From Verrucomicrobiaceae bacterium (GTDB lineage: Bacteria; Verrucomicrobiota; Verrucomicrobiia; Verrucomicrobiales; Verrucomicrobiaceae), in the NCBI GenBank assembly GCA_947466075.1, contig CANIBP010000036.1, forward strand, positions 1 to 64,000: a stretch of DNA of 64,000 bases, in the 5' to 3' direction. The notes under the pieces were generated by a model. It saw nothing but the letters and a program-made list of their open reading frames with translations, did no database searches and was not told the DNA's origin. Within the stretch, counting starts at the first letter, position 1, and each line of letters starts with the position of its first letter. A program made the position numbers and the translations under genes. This document shows, piece after piece, positions 16,573-23,607 of the stretch.

Positions 16573-16928
16573 AACTTCTTGGCGAGCCATTCATGGTGCT
16601 CGTGGAGCGCTGCGATGATTTGATCCAAGGCGAGCAGCGGCAGGTTGATGGCAACACCCCAGGTTTCATCATCCGGGCCGATCAAGAGGCTGATCTTCTC
16701 GGCATCCACGCACCAGAACGCGGGTGAACCGTCGCACTTGCCGATGCGGATGGAGCCACGGTTTTGCCAGTCCGCGTCACGCACCTGGGAGAAGAGGTCG
16801 ATCTCCTCCGACCGCACCCAGACGACGACGCTGGAGTCCTGGCGGTCGATACCCAACGTGGCGACGGGGGTGCCATCGCTGTCGTAGGCTTGGTTGGCGT
16901 AGATAGAGAGTGCGGGCGGTGTTTCCAT
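16464..16928 (-). CDS. Hypothetical protein with a C-terminus derived from the reductase fragment
   Basis: A 154-residue frame, METPPALSIYANQAYDSDG onward, with acidic beta-rich composition (VVVWVRSEEIDLFSQV, GSPAFWCVDAEKISLLIG). No family recognised. The last ~33 residues (from about ATNKTVVHCP) are read from the aldo/keto reductase fragment in a different frame. The same out-of-frame translation of the intact reductase gene gives a recognisably similar peptide, ending in ARNAWPPAS versus ARSAWPPAS here. The native C-terminus was therefore probably lost and replaced when the fragment was joined. It lies 25 bases downstream of the 125-residue unknown gene, in the same direction. Confidence 0.6.
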   Translation of the reverse strand: METPPALSIYANQAYDSDGTPVATLGIDRQDSSVVVWVRSEEIDLFSQVRDADWQNRGSIRIGKCDGSPAFWCVDAEKISLLIGPDDETWGVAINLPLLALDQIIAALHEHHEWLAKKLRSATNKTVVHCPKVQGPPTKSRTAARARSAWPPAS

Positions 16929-16953
16929 GAGGAAGAGAGGATCAGGCCCCCAT

Positions 16954-17331
16954 TCAAAAGTTGGAACTGTGCTGGAGAAGGTGCGCGAAGTTTTGGTCGG
17001 CGATCATGCGGGCAAACTCCTCGGGGCTAAGTGTGACGCCGGCTTGTTGAGCCTTTTGCTGATTTTCGGCCCACATCTGCCGCAGGGAGTCGTCCAGGGA
17101 GTCGCCGAGCTGCAAGGTCGTGCGCAGGGTGGCGCGCCAGTCGGCATCGCCTCCGAAGATCCGCTGAGTGATCGATGCTACCAACTGATCCTTGTCCGGC
17201 GCGAGGCTTCCGATGGCGCTCAGGACGTAGTTTTCCAGCAAGATGAGCAGCGGTCGGCCATCGTAACGACCACCCATTGCCGTGGCTAAAGACGGCTTGG
17301 GAGATCGGCGGAAGAAGTCAAAGAGGCCCAT
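16954..17331 (-). CDS. Hypothetical cytoplasmic protein (125 aa)
   Basis: A 125-residue protein starting MGLFDFFRRSPKPS, with a largely helical body (LLILLENYVLSAIGSLAP, DSLRQMWAENQQKAQQAGV, SPEEFARMIADQNFAHLLQ). No signal or TM segment. Not recognised. With the 154-residue gene immediately downstream it looks like a two-gene unit. Small acidic cytoplasmic pairs of this kind are sometimes immunity or accessory proteins, but nothing here proves that. Confidence 0.6.
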   Translation of the reverse strand: MGLFDFFRRSPKPSLATAMGGRYDGRPLLILLENYVLSAIGSLAPDKDQLVASITQRIFGGDADWRATLRTTLQLGDSLDDSLRQMWAENQQKAQQAGVTLSPEEFARMIADQNFAHLLQHSSNF

Positions 17332-17411
17332 GGATCAGAGTGCGGTTCAATTGGGTTTAATCATCGCGTGATCAATGGATCGAAACATTTTCTGCTAGGG
17401 GACTGCTATTC

Positions 17412-17918
17412 TCAGTGCTTCCTCTTCATTCCACTAAGCAGCACCACGGCGGGCGATGAAAAGCGGCTGGTTCCGGTGAGTGTAAGCTTGTAGGCCAGTT
17501 CTGATCGCATGAACTCGCTCAATCGTGGAGTGCTTTTCCATGTGAGTATGTGGCAAGCCATGTCTGGATGATCATGAAGCCAGTTGCATGGTTCCATCGT
17601 GGCGGCAGAACACTCGGTGCTCCACTGAGAACCGTCTGGTGCGATCAGTGAAACAGATCCCGACCAGTCTGACGGCACCGACACGCCTCTCGGCAGAGCG
17701 ATGAGCATTTGGAAGGGTGGTTCATCCATGACTGTGACCGAAAGACTGGCTCGGGTGCCATCAAAGGCTCCCAACAACCGCTCGTTCGGCACTGGTATCG
17801 AGATGCGGGACAAGAGGAATGCCAGAGACAGCACAAACGCAACTACTGTGGCAGTGAGCCACACCAACCGTCTGCGGCCAACTGCGGCGTCATTCGTGGA
17901 GTCAGTAGTTGCGTTCAT
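17412..17918 (-). CDS. Single-pass membrane protein of unknown function (168 aa)
   Basis: A 168-residue protein with one TM helix near the N-terminus (LVWLTATVVAFVLSLAFLL) and an exported C-terminal part containing two Cys close together (STECSAATMEPCNW) and a third further on (DMACHIL). The N-in orientation is suggested by GRRR before the helix. No family recognised. It lies in the accessory block between the two copies of the reductase 3' end. Confidence 0.55.
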   Translation of the reverse strand: MNATTDSTNDAAVGRRRLVWLTATVVAFVLSLAFLLSRISIPVPNERLLGAFDGTRASLSVTVMDEPPFQMLIALPRGVSVPSDWSGSVSLIAPDGSQWSTECSAATMEPCNWLHDHPDMACHILTWKSTPRLSEFMRSELAYKLTLTGTSRFSSPAVVLLSGMKRKH

Positions 17919-17957
17919 GGCGGTGGAGAGGCTGCCATATGGCGCTGCAATGAATGA

Positions 17958-18335
17958 TCAAGCTTCCTTCTTGCTGAATTCTCGCAGCAGCTCGCAGATT
18001 TCATCATGGCCGCGCAGTCGCGCTGTCGTAAATGGCAAGTCGCCCTCGGTGCGTGTAGAAGCATCAGCGCCGTGCTCAAGCAGCAGCCGGGCAATTTCCA
18101 TGTGGCCAAAGGCACACGCTTGGTGAAGCGGAGTGTAACCATCCTCACCTGGCTGATTCACCTGAATGCCGTGCGCCAGGAGCGTCTTTGCGGCCTCGTA
18201 GTCGCCCCAAACGATGACGCAGTGTAGTGCATTATCACCCAGCACGTTGGTGGTGTTGATGTCGGCGAAGTCAACGTAGCAGAAATCTGGCGTCTTCTTA
18301 ACTCGCTCCAAAATGGCGTGAACGTCGGGATGCAT
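17958..18335 (-). CDS. Ankyrin-repeat protein
   Basis: A 125-residue protein with about three ankyrin repeats. The clearest is GYTPLHQACAFGHMEIARLLLEHGAD (roughly residues 66-91), preceded by GDNALHCVIVWGDYEAAKTLLAHGIQ and followed by a diverged TRTEGDLPFTTARLRGHDEICELLREF. No signal peptide. Ankyrin repeats mediate protein binding; partners are unknown. The spacing of 18 bases to the next gene upstream (18354) on the same strand suggests co-transcription. Confidence 0.75.
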   Translation of the reverse strand: MHPDVHAILERVKKTPDFCYVDFADINTTNVLGDNALHCVIVWGDYEAAKTLLAHGIQVNQPGEDGYTPLHQACAFGHMEIARLLLEHGADASTRTEGDLPFTTARLRGHDEICELLREFSKKEA

Positions 18336-18353
18336 CGAGGCGCTGGTGGTCTG

Positions 18354-19199
18354 TCAAAAGCTAGGTGCCGCCTTGTTGAGAAAATCCAGACTTGGGATCA
18401 GGAAGCGGAAGGTGTGGTCGTTTGCCTTGAGATTGTAGCTCGCCACAAACTGCCGCATGCCGATGTAGATGTTTTCGGACTTGGCATCCACAGCGAGAGA
18501 GTTGGGATACAGACCGCCCCAGTCTGCATACGGAATGAGCTCCTCCTTGGCCTTGTCGAGAGAGACAGCAAGAAGCTTGTCCATGGTTATGAGGCAAAAC
18601 CTGTTATCCGGGAGAATCGCGACGGCATAGCAACCACTCTTCAGATCGATGAATGTGGTGGCGGTCCATTTGCCCGCTGTCTTGTTGATCTCAATCATGG
18701 AACCGAAAGAGATACCGTGATCCAATCCTTCAGCGGCAAAGATGCGCCCCTTGTGAACGACGAATTGATTCACCTGATGGTCGGATATCTTATAGCGCTG
18801 CTTTCCATTGGTGGAGAACCACCATAATGCGGCACCGAACTCGCCTTGGTTGTATCCGGCCAGCCAGCCATCACTCACTTTGAGGACGTAGGTGGGTGTA
18901 ACGGATGGTTTATGCCCAACGGGAATCTCCATGGCGAATGCAGGGCGGTCTGCGGCGGGAGTTTTCCGCACTCCTTCACCGAGAGACGCATGGACAGACT
19001 TCCCGCTTCGTTCGACTTCCCAGTCTATCACTGAAAGGTTGGCGCGCTGCATAAAACGTTCAAACTCGTCATGGGAGGAGAGGGGCGGCACTGCCACTTC
19101 CTTCCATAAGGTCACATCGTGCTCATACACCTTGGGCAGTTCGTCCGCCGCAAGGCACAGGCCGGTGGCTGCGAGGAGGAAAAGCGTGAGGTGTTTCAT
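18354..19199 (-). CDS. Secreted hypothetical protein (281 aa), possible beta-propeller
   Basis: A 281-residue protein with a signal peptide (HLTLFLLAATGLCLAADE). The C-terminal two thirds show propeller-like strand repeats (TYVLKVSDGWLAGYNQG, VNQFVVHKGRIFAAEG, YAVAILPDNRFCLITMDKLLAVSLDK, NSLAVDAKSENIYIGM). No catalytic motif and no exact family recognised. It is the first gene of the accessory block after the intact reductase and probably shares a transcript with the ankyrin gene. Confidence 0.65.
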   Translation of the reverse strand: MKHLTLFLLAATGLCLAADELPKVYEHDVTLWKEVAVPPLSSHDEFERFMQRANLSVIDWEVERSGKSVHASLGEGVRKTPAADRPAFAMEIPVGHKPSVTPTYVLKVSDGWLAGYNQGEFGAALWWFSTNGKQRYKISDHQVNQFVVHKGRIFAAEGLDHGISFGSMIEINKTAGKWTATTFIDLKSGCYAVAILPDNRFCLITMDKLLAVSLDKAKEELIPYADWGGLYPNSLAVDAKSENIYIGMRQFVASYNLKANDHTFRFLIPSLDFLNKAAPSF

Positions 19200-19282
19200 G
19201 GTGGTATGGGGAAAGAGTGGAGCGCGGGCACTTATGCCCGCTTTTGAACCGGAGCGGAGAGAAGTCTCCGCGCTCCCTTCAG

Positions 19283-20323
19283 CTACAACCGCCGCAACCC
19301 ATCCTCCGTCATCGGCGTGGGGATGGCTTCGTCGATGGCGTCGATGCGAGCCAGGGTCTCGGCGCTGAGCACGAGGTCGGCGGCGGCGAGGCTTTCTTCA
19401 AACTGGGCGACGGTGGTGGCGCCGACGATGGTGGAGGCGACGAAGTCGTGCTGCTTGCTCCAGGCGAGGGCGAGCGCGGTGACGCTGATGCCGAGGTCGG
19501 TGGCGATGACTTGGAGGCGGGCAGTGGTTTCGAGGCTGCGCTCATTGACGAAGCGGGCGGCCATGCGTTTCTGGCGTGGGCCGCCGTTTTGGATGTAGTC
19601 GGTGAAGCGCGAGCCTTTCGGCAGCGCACCGCCGTTGTATTTGCCACAGAGCACGCCGCCGCCGAGTGGGGAGTAGGGCAGGAGGCTGACGTTCTCTTTG
19701 CGGCACACCTGCGCGAGTTCGCTCTCGCAGCGGCGGTTGATGAGGGAGAAATTGTTCTGCACAGAGGCCATGCGGGCGAGGCCGTGCTTCTCGGCCTCCC
19801 AGAGGTTCTTCATGACGCCCCAGCAAGTTTCGTTGCTGCTGCCCCAGGCGCGGATCTTGCCCTGATCGATGAGATCGGTCAGGGCACCGAGCGTTTCGGC
19901 CTGCTCCATGCCGTGGTCGGGCCAATGCGTCTGATAGAGGTCGATGTAATCGGTCTGGAGGCGGCGCATGCTGTCCTCGCATGCCTGGAAGATCTGGCGG
20001 CGGTCCAGCGCGGTGAAGCCGCCGCGGATCGGCGGGCGGAACCAACCGTGGCCGGGACCGGTAACTTTGCTGGCGACGATGAGTTCGCCGCGTGTGCGGC
20101 CTTTGAGCCATTTGCCGACGATCTGCTCGGTCACGCCGAAGAGTTCGGCGCTTGGCGGCACAGGATACATCTCGGCGGTGTCGAAGAAGTCGATCCCGGC
20201 GTCGATGGCGCGGTCCATGATGGCAAAGGAGGTCTTCTCATCGGCCTGGAGGCCGAAGGTCATGGTTCCCATGCAGATGTCCGTGACGACGATGCCAGTG
20301 CGGCCGAGGCGGTTGCGTTTCAT
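19283..20323 (-). CDS. Aldo/keto reductase
   Basis: A 346-residue TIM-barrel oxidoreductase. The N-terminus MKRNRLGRTGIVVTDICMGTMTFG and GIDFFDTAEMYPVPPS contain the family catalytic Asp and Tyr. The Lys lies in IVASKVTG and the His in YQTHWPDH. The C-terminal nucleotide-binding loop ASTIVGATTVAQFEESL is present. Such enzymes reduce aldehydes or ketones with NADPH; the substrate is unknown. The length and a PYSPLGGGVLCGKYNGG segment match the Tas/YajO-like subgroup. A decayed copy of its last ~100 codons lies 2.7 kb downstream in the same orientation. Confidence 0.9.
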   Translation of the reverse strand: MKRNRLGRTGIVVTDICMGTMTFGLQADEKTSFAIMDRAIDAGIDFFDTAEMYPVPPSAELFGVTEQIVGKWLKGRTRGELIVASKVTGPGHGWFRPPIRGGFTALDRRQIFQACEDSMRRLQTDYIDLYQTHWPDHGMEQAETLGALTDLIDQGKIRAWGSSNETCWGVMKNLWEAEKHGLARMASVQNNFSLINRRCESELAQVCRKENVSLLPYSPLGGGVLCGKYNGGALPKGSRFTDYIQNGGPRQKRMAARFVNERSLETTARLQVIATDLGISVTALALAWSKQHDFVASTIVGATTVAQFEESLAAADLVLSAETLARIDAIDEAIPTPMTEDGLRRL

Positions 20324-20525
20324 AAGTCGCGGATGCTAGCAGGGGATGGCGGAGAGCCAAGGGCGAAGAGCGAAGAGGGCTTCAGGCATGAATCTGCCGC
20401 TGTCTGAGAGCACACCTCGACAAGGCCGAGGGAGTGTCGCAGTTTTTGTGTTGCCTCAGAATAGCCGGGGCGTGTAGAACCAGCGGTTCTGGCAGGGATG
20501 CACATAGCCGCCAGTCTCCCTACCG
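20324..20525. other. Intergenic region, nothing recognised
   Basis: This gap upstream of the divergent reductase and the small membrane protein shows no tRNA, long dyad or repeat. It presumably holds the reductase promoter. Confidence 0.3.
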
Positions 20526-20641
20526 ATGAAACGACCCCATGAAGCCATGCTGGCCGCCGACTGCTGGAAACCCATGAGCGCGGCTACGGCTTCGCGCTGT
20601 TTTACCGTCGGGTTTGGAAGTGGTATCTGCTGCTGGGGCTG

Positions 20642-20851
20642 GTGTTTGCGCTGGCCTTGACGTTTGCGGCTGATGCGGCGTTGTGGCCGCTGTTCTACGG
20701 CTTCGTGGGCTGTGCCTGCGGCGTGCTGCTGCGGGACATCGGCTGGGTGCGGGCGATCCGCAAGAACTGGCCCTTCAGCGACAAGGTCACGGACTGGGAG
20801 AAGGTGCGGCGGATGGCGGAGGGGACGGAGCCGGGTGCGTCTGAGCCGTAG
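20642..20851 (+). CDS. Small membrane protein, probably 5'-frameshifted
   Basis: From a GTG, 69 residues: a hydrophobic helix (FALALTFAADAALWPLFYGFVGCACGVLL) followed by DIGWVRAIRKNWPFSDKVTDWEKVRRMAEG. The coding look extends upstream in the same frame as LLETHERGYGFALFYRRVWKWYLLLG, back to a stop at 20540, with no ATG. Another frame offers ATG at 20526 reading MKRPHEAMLAAD, which would join this frame after a one-base shift near 20556-20561. The gene was probably 20526-20851 (about 108 residues), with a single-base deletion or a sequencing error. Function unknown. Confidence 0.5.
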   Translation: MFALALTFAADAALWPLFYGFVGCACGVLLRDIGWVRAIRKNWPFSDKVTDWEKVRRMAEGTEPGASEP

Positions 20852-20857
20852 CGCTGA

Positions 20858-21319
20858 TCAGCGCTTGTGCTTGAGATTGAAGTTGGCGACGGTGCGGGCG
20901 GCTTCGCGATTTTCGGCCTTGTCTTTGAGGTCCTGGCGCTGATCGCCATGGGTTTTGCCTTTACCAACGCCGATCTCGAACTTGATGCGGTGGCCTTTCC
21001 AGTAGGCACGCAAAACGGGGAGGGCGAGGCCCTTCTGCTGGGTGTGCACGAGGAGCTTCATGATCTCGCGCTTGTGCAATAGCAGGCGGCGGGAGCGGCG
21101 TGGCTCGTGGGTCTCGTGGCTGGCCTTGCCGTAGGTCTGGATGTCGCAACCGTAGAGCCAGACCTGGCCGCGCTCGACGCGGGCAAAGGCGTCGGAGAGG
21201 TTGAGTTTACCGAGGCGGATGGATTTGACCTCGGTACCGCGGAGTTCGACGCCGGCCTCGTATTTTTCGAGGATGTGGAAGTCGCGCGCGGCTTTGCGGT
21301 TCGTGGCGATCTCGGACAT
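20858..21319 (-). CDS. smpB: SsrA-binding protein SmpB
   Basis: A 153-residue OB-fold protein that binds tmRNA and delivers it to stalled ribosomes. Seen: ATNRKAARDFHILEKYEAGVEL near the N-terminus, GTEVKSIRLGKLNLSDAFARV, the HETHEPRRSRRLLLHKREI segment, and the C-terminal basic tail with KGKTHGDQRQDLKDK. The longer upstream frame is Pro/Ser-rich and non-coding in look, so the ATG at 21319 (MSEIATNRK) is chosen. It lies 64 bases downstream of rpoZ on the same strand. No tmRNA gene was seen in the window. Confidence 0.95.
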   Translation of the reverse strand: MSEIATNRKAARDFHILEKYEAGVELRGTEVKSIRLGKLNLSDAFARVERGQVWLYGCDIQTYGKASHETHEPRRSRRLLLHKREIMKLLVHTQQKGLALPVLRAYWKGHRIKFEIGVGKGKTHGDQRQDLKDKAENREAARTVANFNLKHKR

Positions 21320-21383
21320 GGGTCGCGCGGTGAACCGCTGGTGCTGACAAGAAGCTGGCGGTGCTGCCGGGTGGGGCAGGGGC

Positions 21384-21587
21384 CTAGCTGTTGTCGATGT
21401 TGGCGATGGTGATCTTGCCCTGAATGATTTCGAGGAGAGCGAGGTCGGCTTCACGCAGACCGGGACGGCGCTCGACGAGTACAGGGCGACCCAATGCGAT
21501 CTGACGGACTCGCTTGGAGACCATGTTGATCAGGATGGGTGGGTCTTTGATGATTTGCGCGGCTTGGTCAACGAGGTCAGCTCTCAT
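21384..21587 (-). CDS. rpoZ: RNA polymerase omega subunit-like protein
   Basis: A 67-residue protein starting MRADLVDQAAQIIKDPPILINMVSKRVRQIALG, with VEEA-like positions replaced by RPGLREADLALLEIIQGKI. The pattern of an N-terminal helix, then LINMVSKRVRQIALGRPVLV, then a conserved C-terminal helix matches omega, which stabilises beta' in the polymerase. It is a little shorter than E. coli omega (91). The ATG at 21587 is used because the upstream extension is low-complexity. It is placed before smpB. Confidence 0.8.
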   Translation of the reverse strand: MRADLVDQAAQIIKDPPILINMVSKRVRQIALGRPVLVERRPGLREADLALLEIIQGKITIANIDNS

Positions 21588-21719
21588 AGAGGGAAAGTGG
21601 GGCTGGGGATTGGGGGGCGGAGAATAAGGGGAGAGCGGCGTGGTGCAACTGTTATGTTCCTGCATTTCCCCTTGCGGAAACGGGGGCGGTACTGTCTCAT
21701 CGGCGCTCGATTTTGACTC

Positions 21720-22739
21720 ATGAAGAAAGCGCTCATCACCGGCATCACAGGACAGGACGGCTCGTATCTCACGGAACTGCTACTCGAAAAGGGCTATGAG
21801 GTGCATGGGATCATCCGTCGAGCATCGTCATTTAACACAGGACGACTGGAGCATCTGTTCAGCCCGGAATCGCACCTGCCGGCGAACCAACTGCACCTGC
21901 ACTATGGCGATCTGATGGATTCGGTGGCGCTGGTGAAGCTGCTCTATGAACTAAAGCCGGACGAGGTGTACAATTTGGGCGCGCAGAGCCATGTTCGTGT
22001 GTCGTTTGACGTGCCGGAGAGCACCGGAGACATCGTGGGCCTAGGAACGCAGCGCATTTTGGAGGCGATCCGTGAGACGGGGTTGGTGAAGAATGTGCGC
22101 TTCTACCAAGCGTCGTCCTCGGAGATGTTTGGTAAGGTGCAGGAGGTGCCGCAGGTCGAGACGACGCCGTTCTGGCCGCGATCGCCGTATGCCTGCGCGA
22201 AGGTTTACGGTCACTGGTTGACGGTGAACTACCGCGAGAGTTACGGGCTGCATGCGAGCAGCGGGATACTTTTCAACCACGAGAGCCCGCGACGCGGAGA
22301 GACCTTTGTAACTCGCAAGATCACGCGTGCGGCGACGCGCATCAAGATGGGGCTGCAGGACAAGCTGTTCTTGGGCAACATGGATGCGAAGCGCGACTGG
22401 GGCTACGCGAAGGACTATGTGGAGATGATGTGGATGATGCTCCAGCAGGATGCGCCCGATGATTATGTGATCGCGACGAATGAGACGCACAGCGTGAAGG
22501 AGTTTGTGCAGGAGACCTTCGGCGCCCTTGATCTCGACTGGGAGAAGTACGTGAAATACGACGCTCGATACGAACGTCCGGCGGAGGTGGAGCTTCTCAT
22601 CGGTGATCCGGCGAAGGCCCGCAAAAAGCTGGGCTGGGAGCCGAAGGTGAAATTCAAGGAGCTGGTTCAGATCATGGTGGCGGCCGACTTGAAGATGGCT
22701 AAACACGAACTGGCAGTGAAGAACGCGACGAATGAGTGA
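21720..22739 (+). CDS. gmd: GDP-mannose 4,6-dehydratase
   Basis: A 339-residue short-chain dehydrogenase/reductase that converts GDP-mannose to GDP-4-keto-6-deoxymannose, the precursor of fucose and related 6-deoxy sugars. Seen: the nucleotide-binding GITGQDGSYLTELLLEKGY, NLGAQSHVRVSFDVPEST, SSSEMFGKVQE and the catalytic SPYACAKVYGHW (Tyr-x3-Lys). LFNHESPRRGETFVTRKIT is a strong Gmd signature. The C-terminal part keeps RPAEVELLIGDPAKARKKLGWEP. No fcl or rmd gene follows, but exopolysaccharide export genes lie about 1 kb further on. Confidence 0.97.
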   Translation: MKKALITGITGQDGSYLTELLLEKGYEVHGIIRRASSFNTGRLEHLFSPESHLPANQLHLHYGDLMDSVALVKLLYELKPDEVYNLGAQSHVRVSFDVPESTGDIVGLGTQRILEAIRETGLVKNVRFYQASSSEMFGKVQEVPQVETTPFWPRSPYACAKVYGHWLTVNYRESYGLHASSGILFNHESPRRGETFVTRKITRAATRIKMGLQDKLFLGNMDAKRDWGYAKDYVEMMWMMLQQDAPDDYVIATNETHSVKEFVQETFGALDLDWEKYVKYDARYERPAEVELLIGDPAKARKKLGWEPKVKFKELVQIMVAADLKMAKHELAVKNATNE

Positions 22740-22746
22740 TCTGGGG

Positions 22747-23220
22747 TCAGTCCTTTTGATCGCATTTGGAGATGGTCTGAGGATAGTCAGTAATCTGTAA
22801 CAATGGGATGCCGTAACGGGCTGCTATGGCGTTTGCCTCGGATTCAGGGTAGTCTTCACGGAAGTAAACTTCCTTCACCCCGTAGGCACATAGCATCTGC
22901 ATGCAACTTGTGCAGGGCTTGGTGGTACAGGCGACTAGCTTGACGTTTCCTCGCGTGAAAAGGCTACACAGGTTCACTTCGGCATGAAGCATGTATTTTC
23001 TACGCGCATCACGGTCGGCCCAGAAATCAGGGTCGGCATTGTAGCCAGGAGCGAGACCATTGTAGGCAGTTCCAATGACACGGTTGTCAAAGTCGATGGC
23101 CACAGCGCCGACTTTACGAAATGGATCCTCGGATCGTAGGCTGGCGACATGAGCCAATGCCATGGCATACTCGGGTATAGTGAGCCTTTCGGGTGCATTT
23201 AGATAACTATCAGAGGGCAT
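22747..23220 (-). CDS. Deoxycytidylate (dCMP) deaminase family protein
   Basis: A 157-residue zinc deaminase with the motifs MLHAEVNLCS (His-Ala-Glu, zinc and proton shuttle) and TTKPCTSCMQML (Pro-Cys-x2-Cys). The upstream SEDPFRKVGAVAIDFDNRVIGTAYNG and GYNADPDFWADRDARRKYM are typical of dCMP deaminase/ComEB proteins that supply dUMP. A TTG allows a longer start at 23283, but the ATG at 23220 is better placed and has GAGGGT about 11 bases upstream. It converges on gmd with seven bases between stops. Confidence 0.87.
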   Translation of the reverse strand: MPSDSYLNAPERLTIPEYAMALAHVASLRSEDPFRKVGAVAIDFDNRVIGTAYNGLAPGYNADPDFWADRDARRKYMLHAEVNLCSLFTRGNVKLVACTTKPCTSCMQMLCAYGVKEVYFREDYPESEANAIAARYGIPLLQITDYPQTISKCDQKD

Positions 23221-23607
23221 GTTGGTTAATGACCCTCGAGAGTTGCTAGCGTCAAGTAATGGTAATAATTCGTTAAAAATCAATTGAACGTGTCAATATG
23301 AACACTATAGCATGCCTCAGCTATGACTTTAAACAATTCTAGAAGGCATCCGTTAATGCATTTTCTCGGCAAACTACGAACACTAATAGTTGCGGTTCCT
23401 TCGACAAACCTACCACACAGGCCATGGGGCAAGTCCGCCTCTCGCGAGATTCAGTTGGAATTTGATTTTACGTCTCAGCGGTCCTTTCTTCGAGGGAAAT
23501 AAATTTATCAGGATCGTTTTTGCGCTCAGTTGAAATAAAAACCACTTTGGGAAGCCAGCTATTTGAAAATGAAGGAGTGAATGTGACAAAAAGTAGGGAA
23601 AATTGAT
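23221..23607. other. AT-richer divergent intergenic region before the exopolysaccharide genes
   Basis: This 387-bp gap contains no gene I can support. It marks a shift to visibly lower GC that continues through the export genes. It should carry the promoters for the dCMP deaminase gene and for the outer-membrane barrel gene; an AGGGA about nine bases before 23608 is a plausible ribosome site. No repeats or long dyads were seen. Confidence 0.3.

Noticed and set aside
19217..20407. 396-codon plus-strand frame across the aldo/keto reductase
   Set aside because: It is the antisense reading of a well-supported GC-rich gene, with low-complexity acidic composition and no motif.
23284..23320. Promoter-like TTGAAC with TATAGC about 16 bases later
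   Set aside because: It lies about 290 bp before the only plus-strand gene and is a weak match; not enough to call a promoter.
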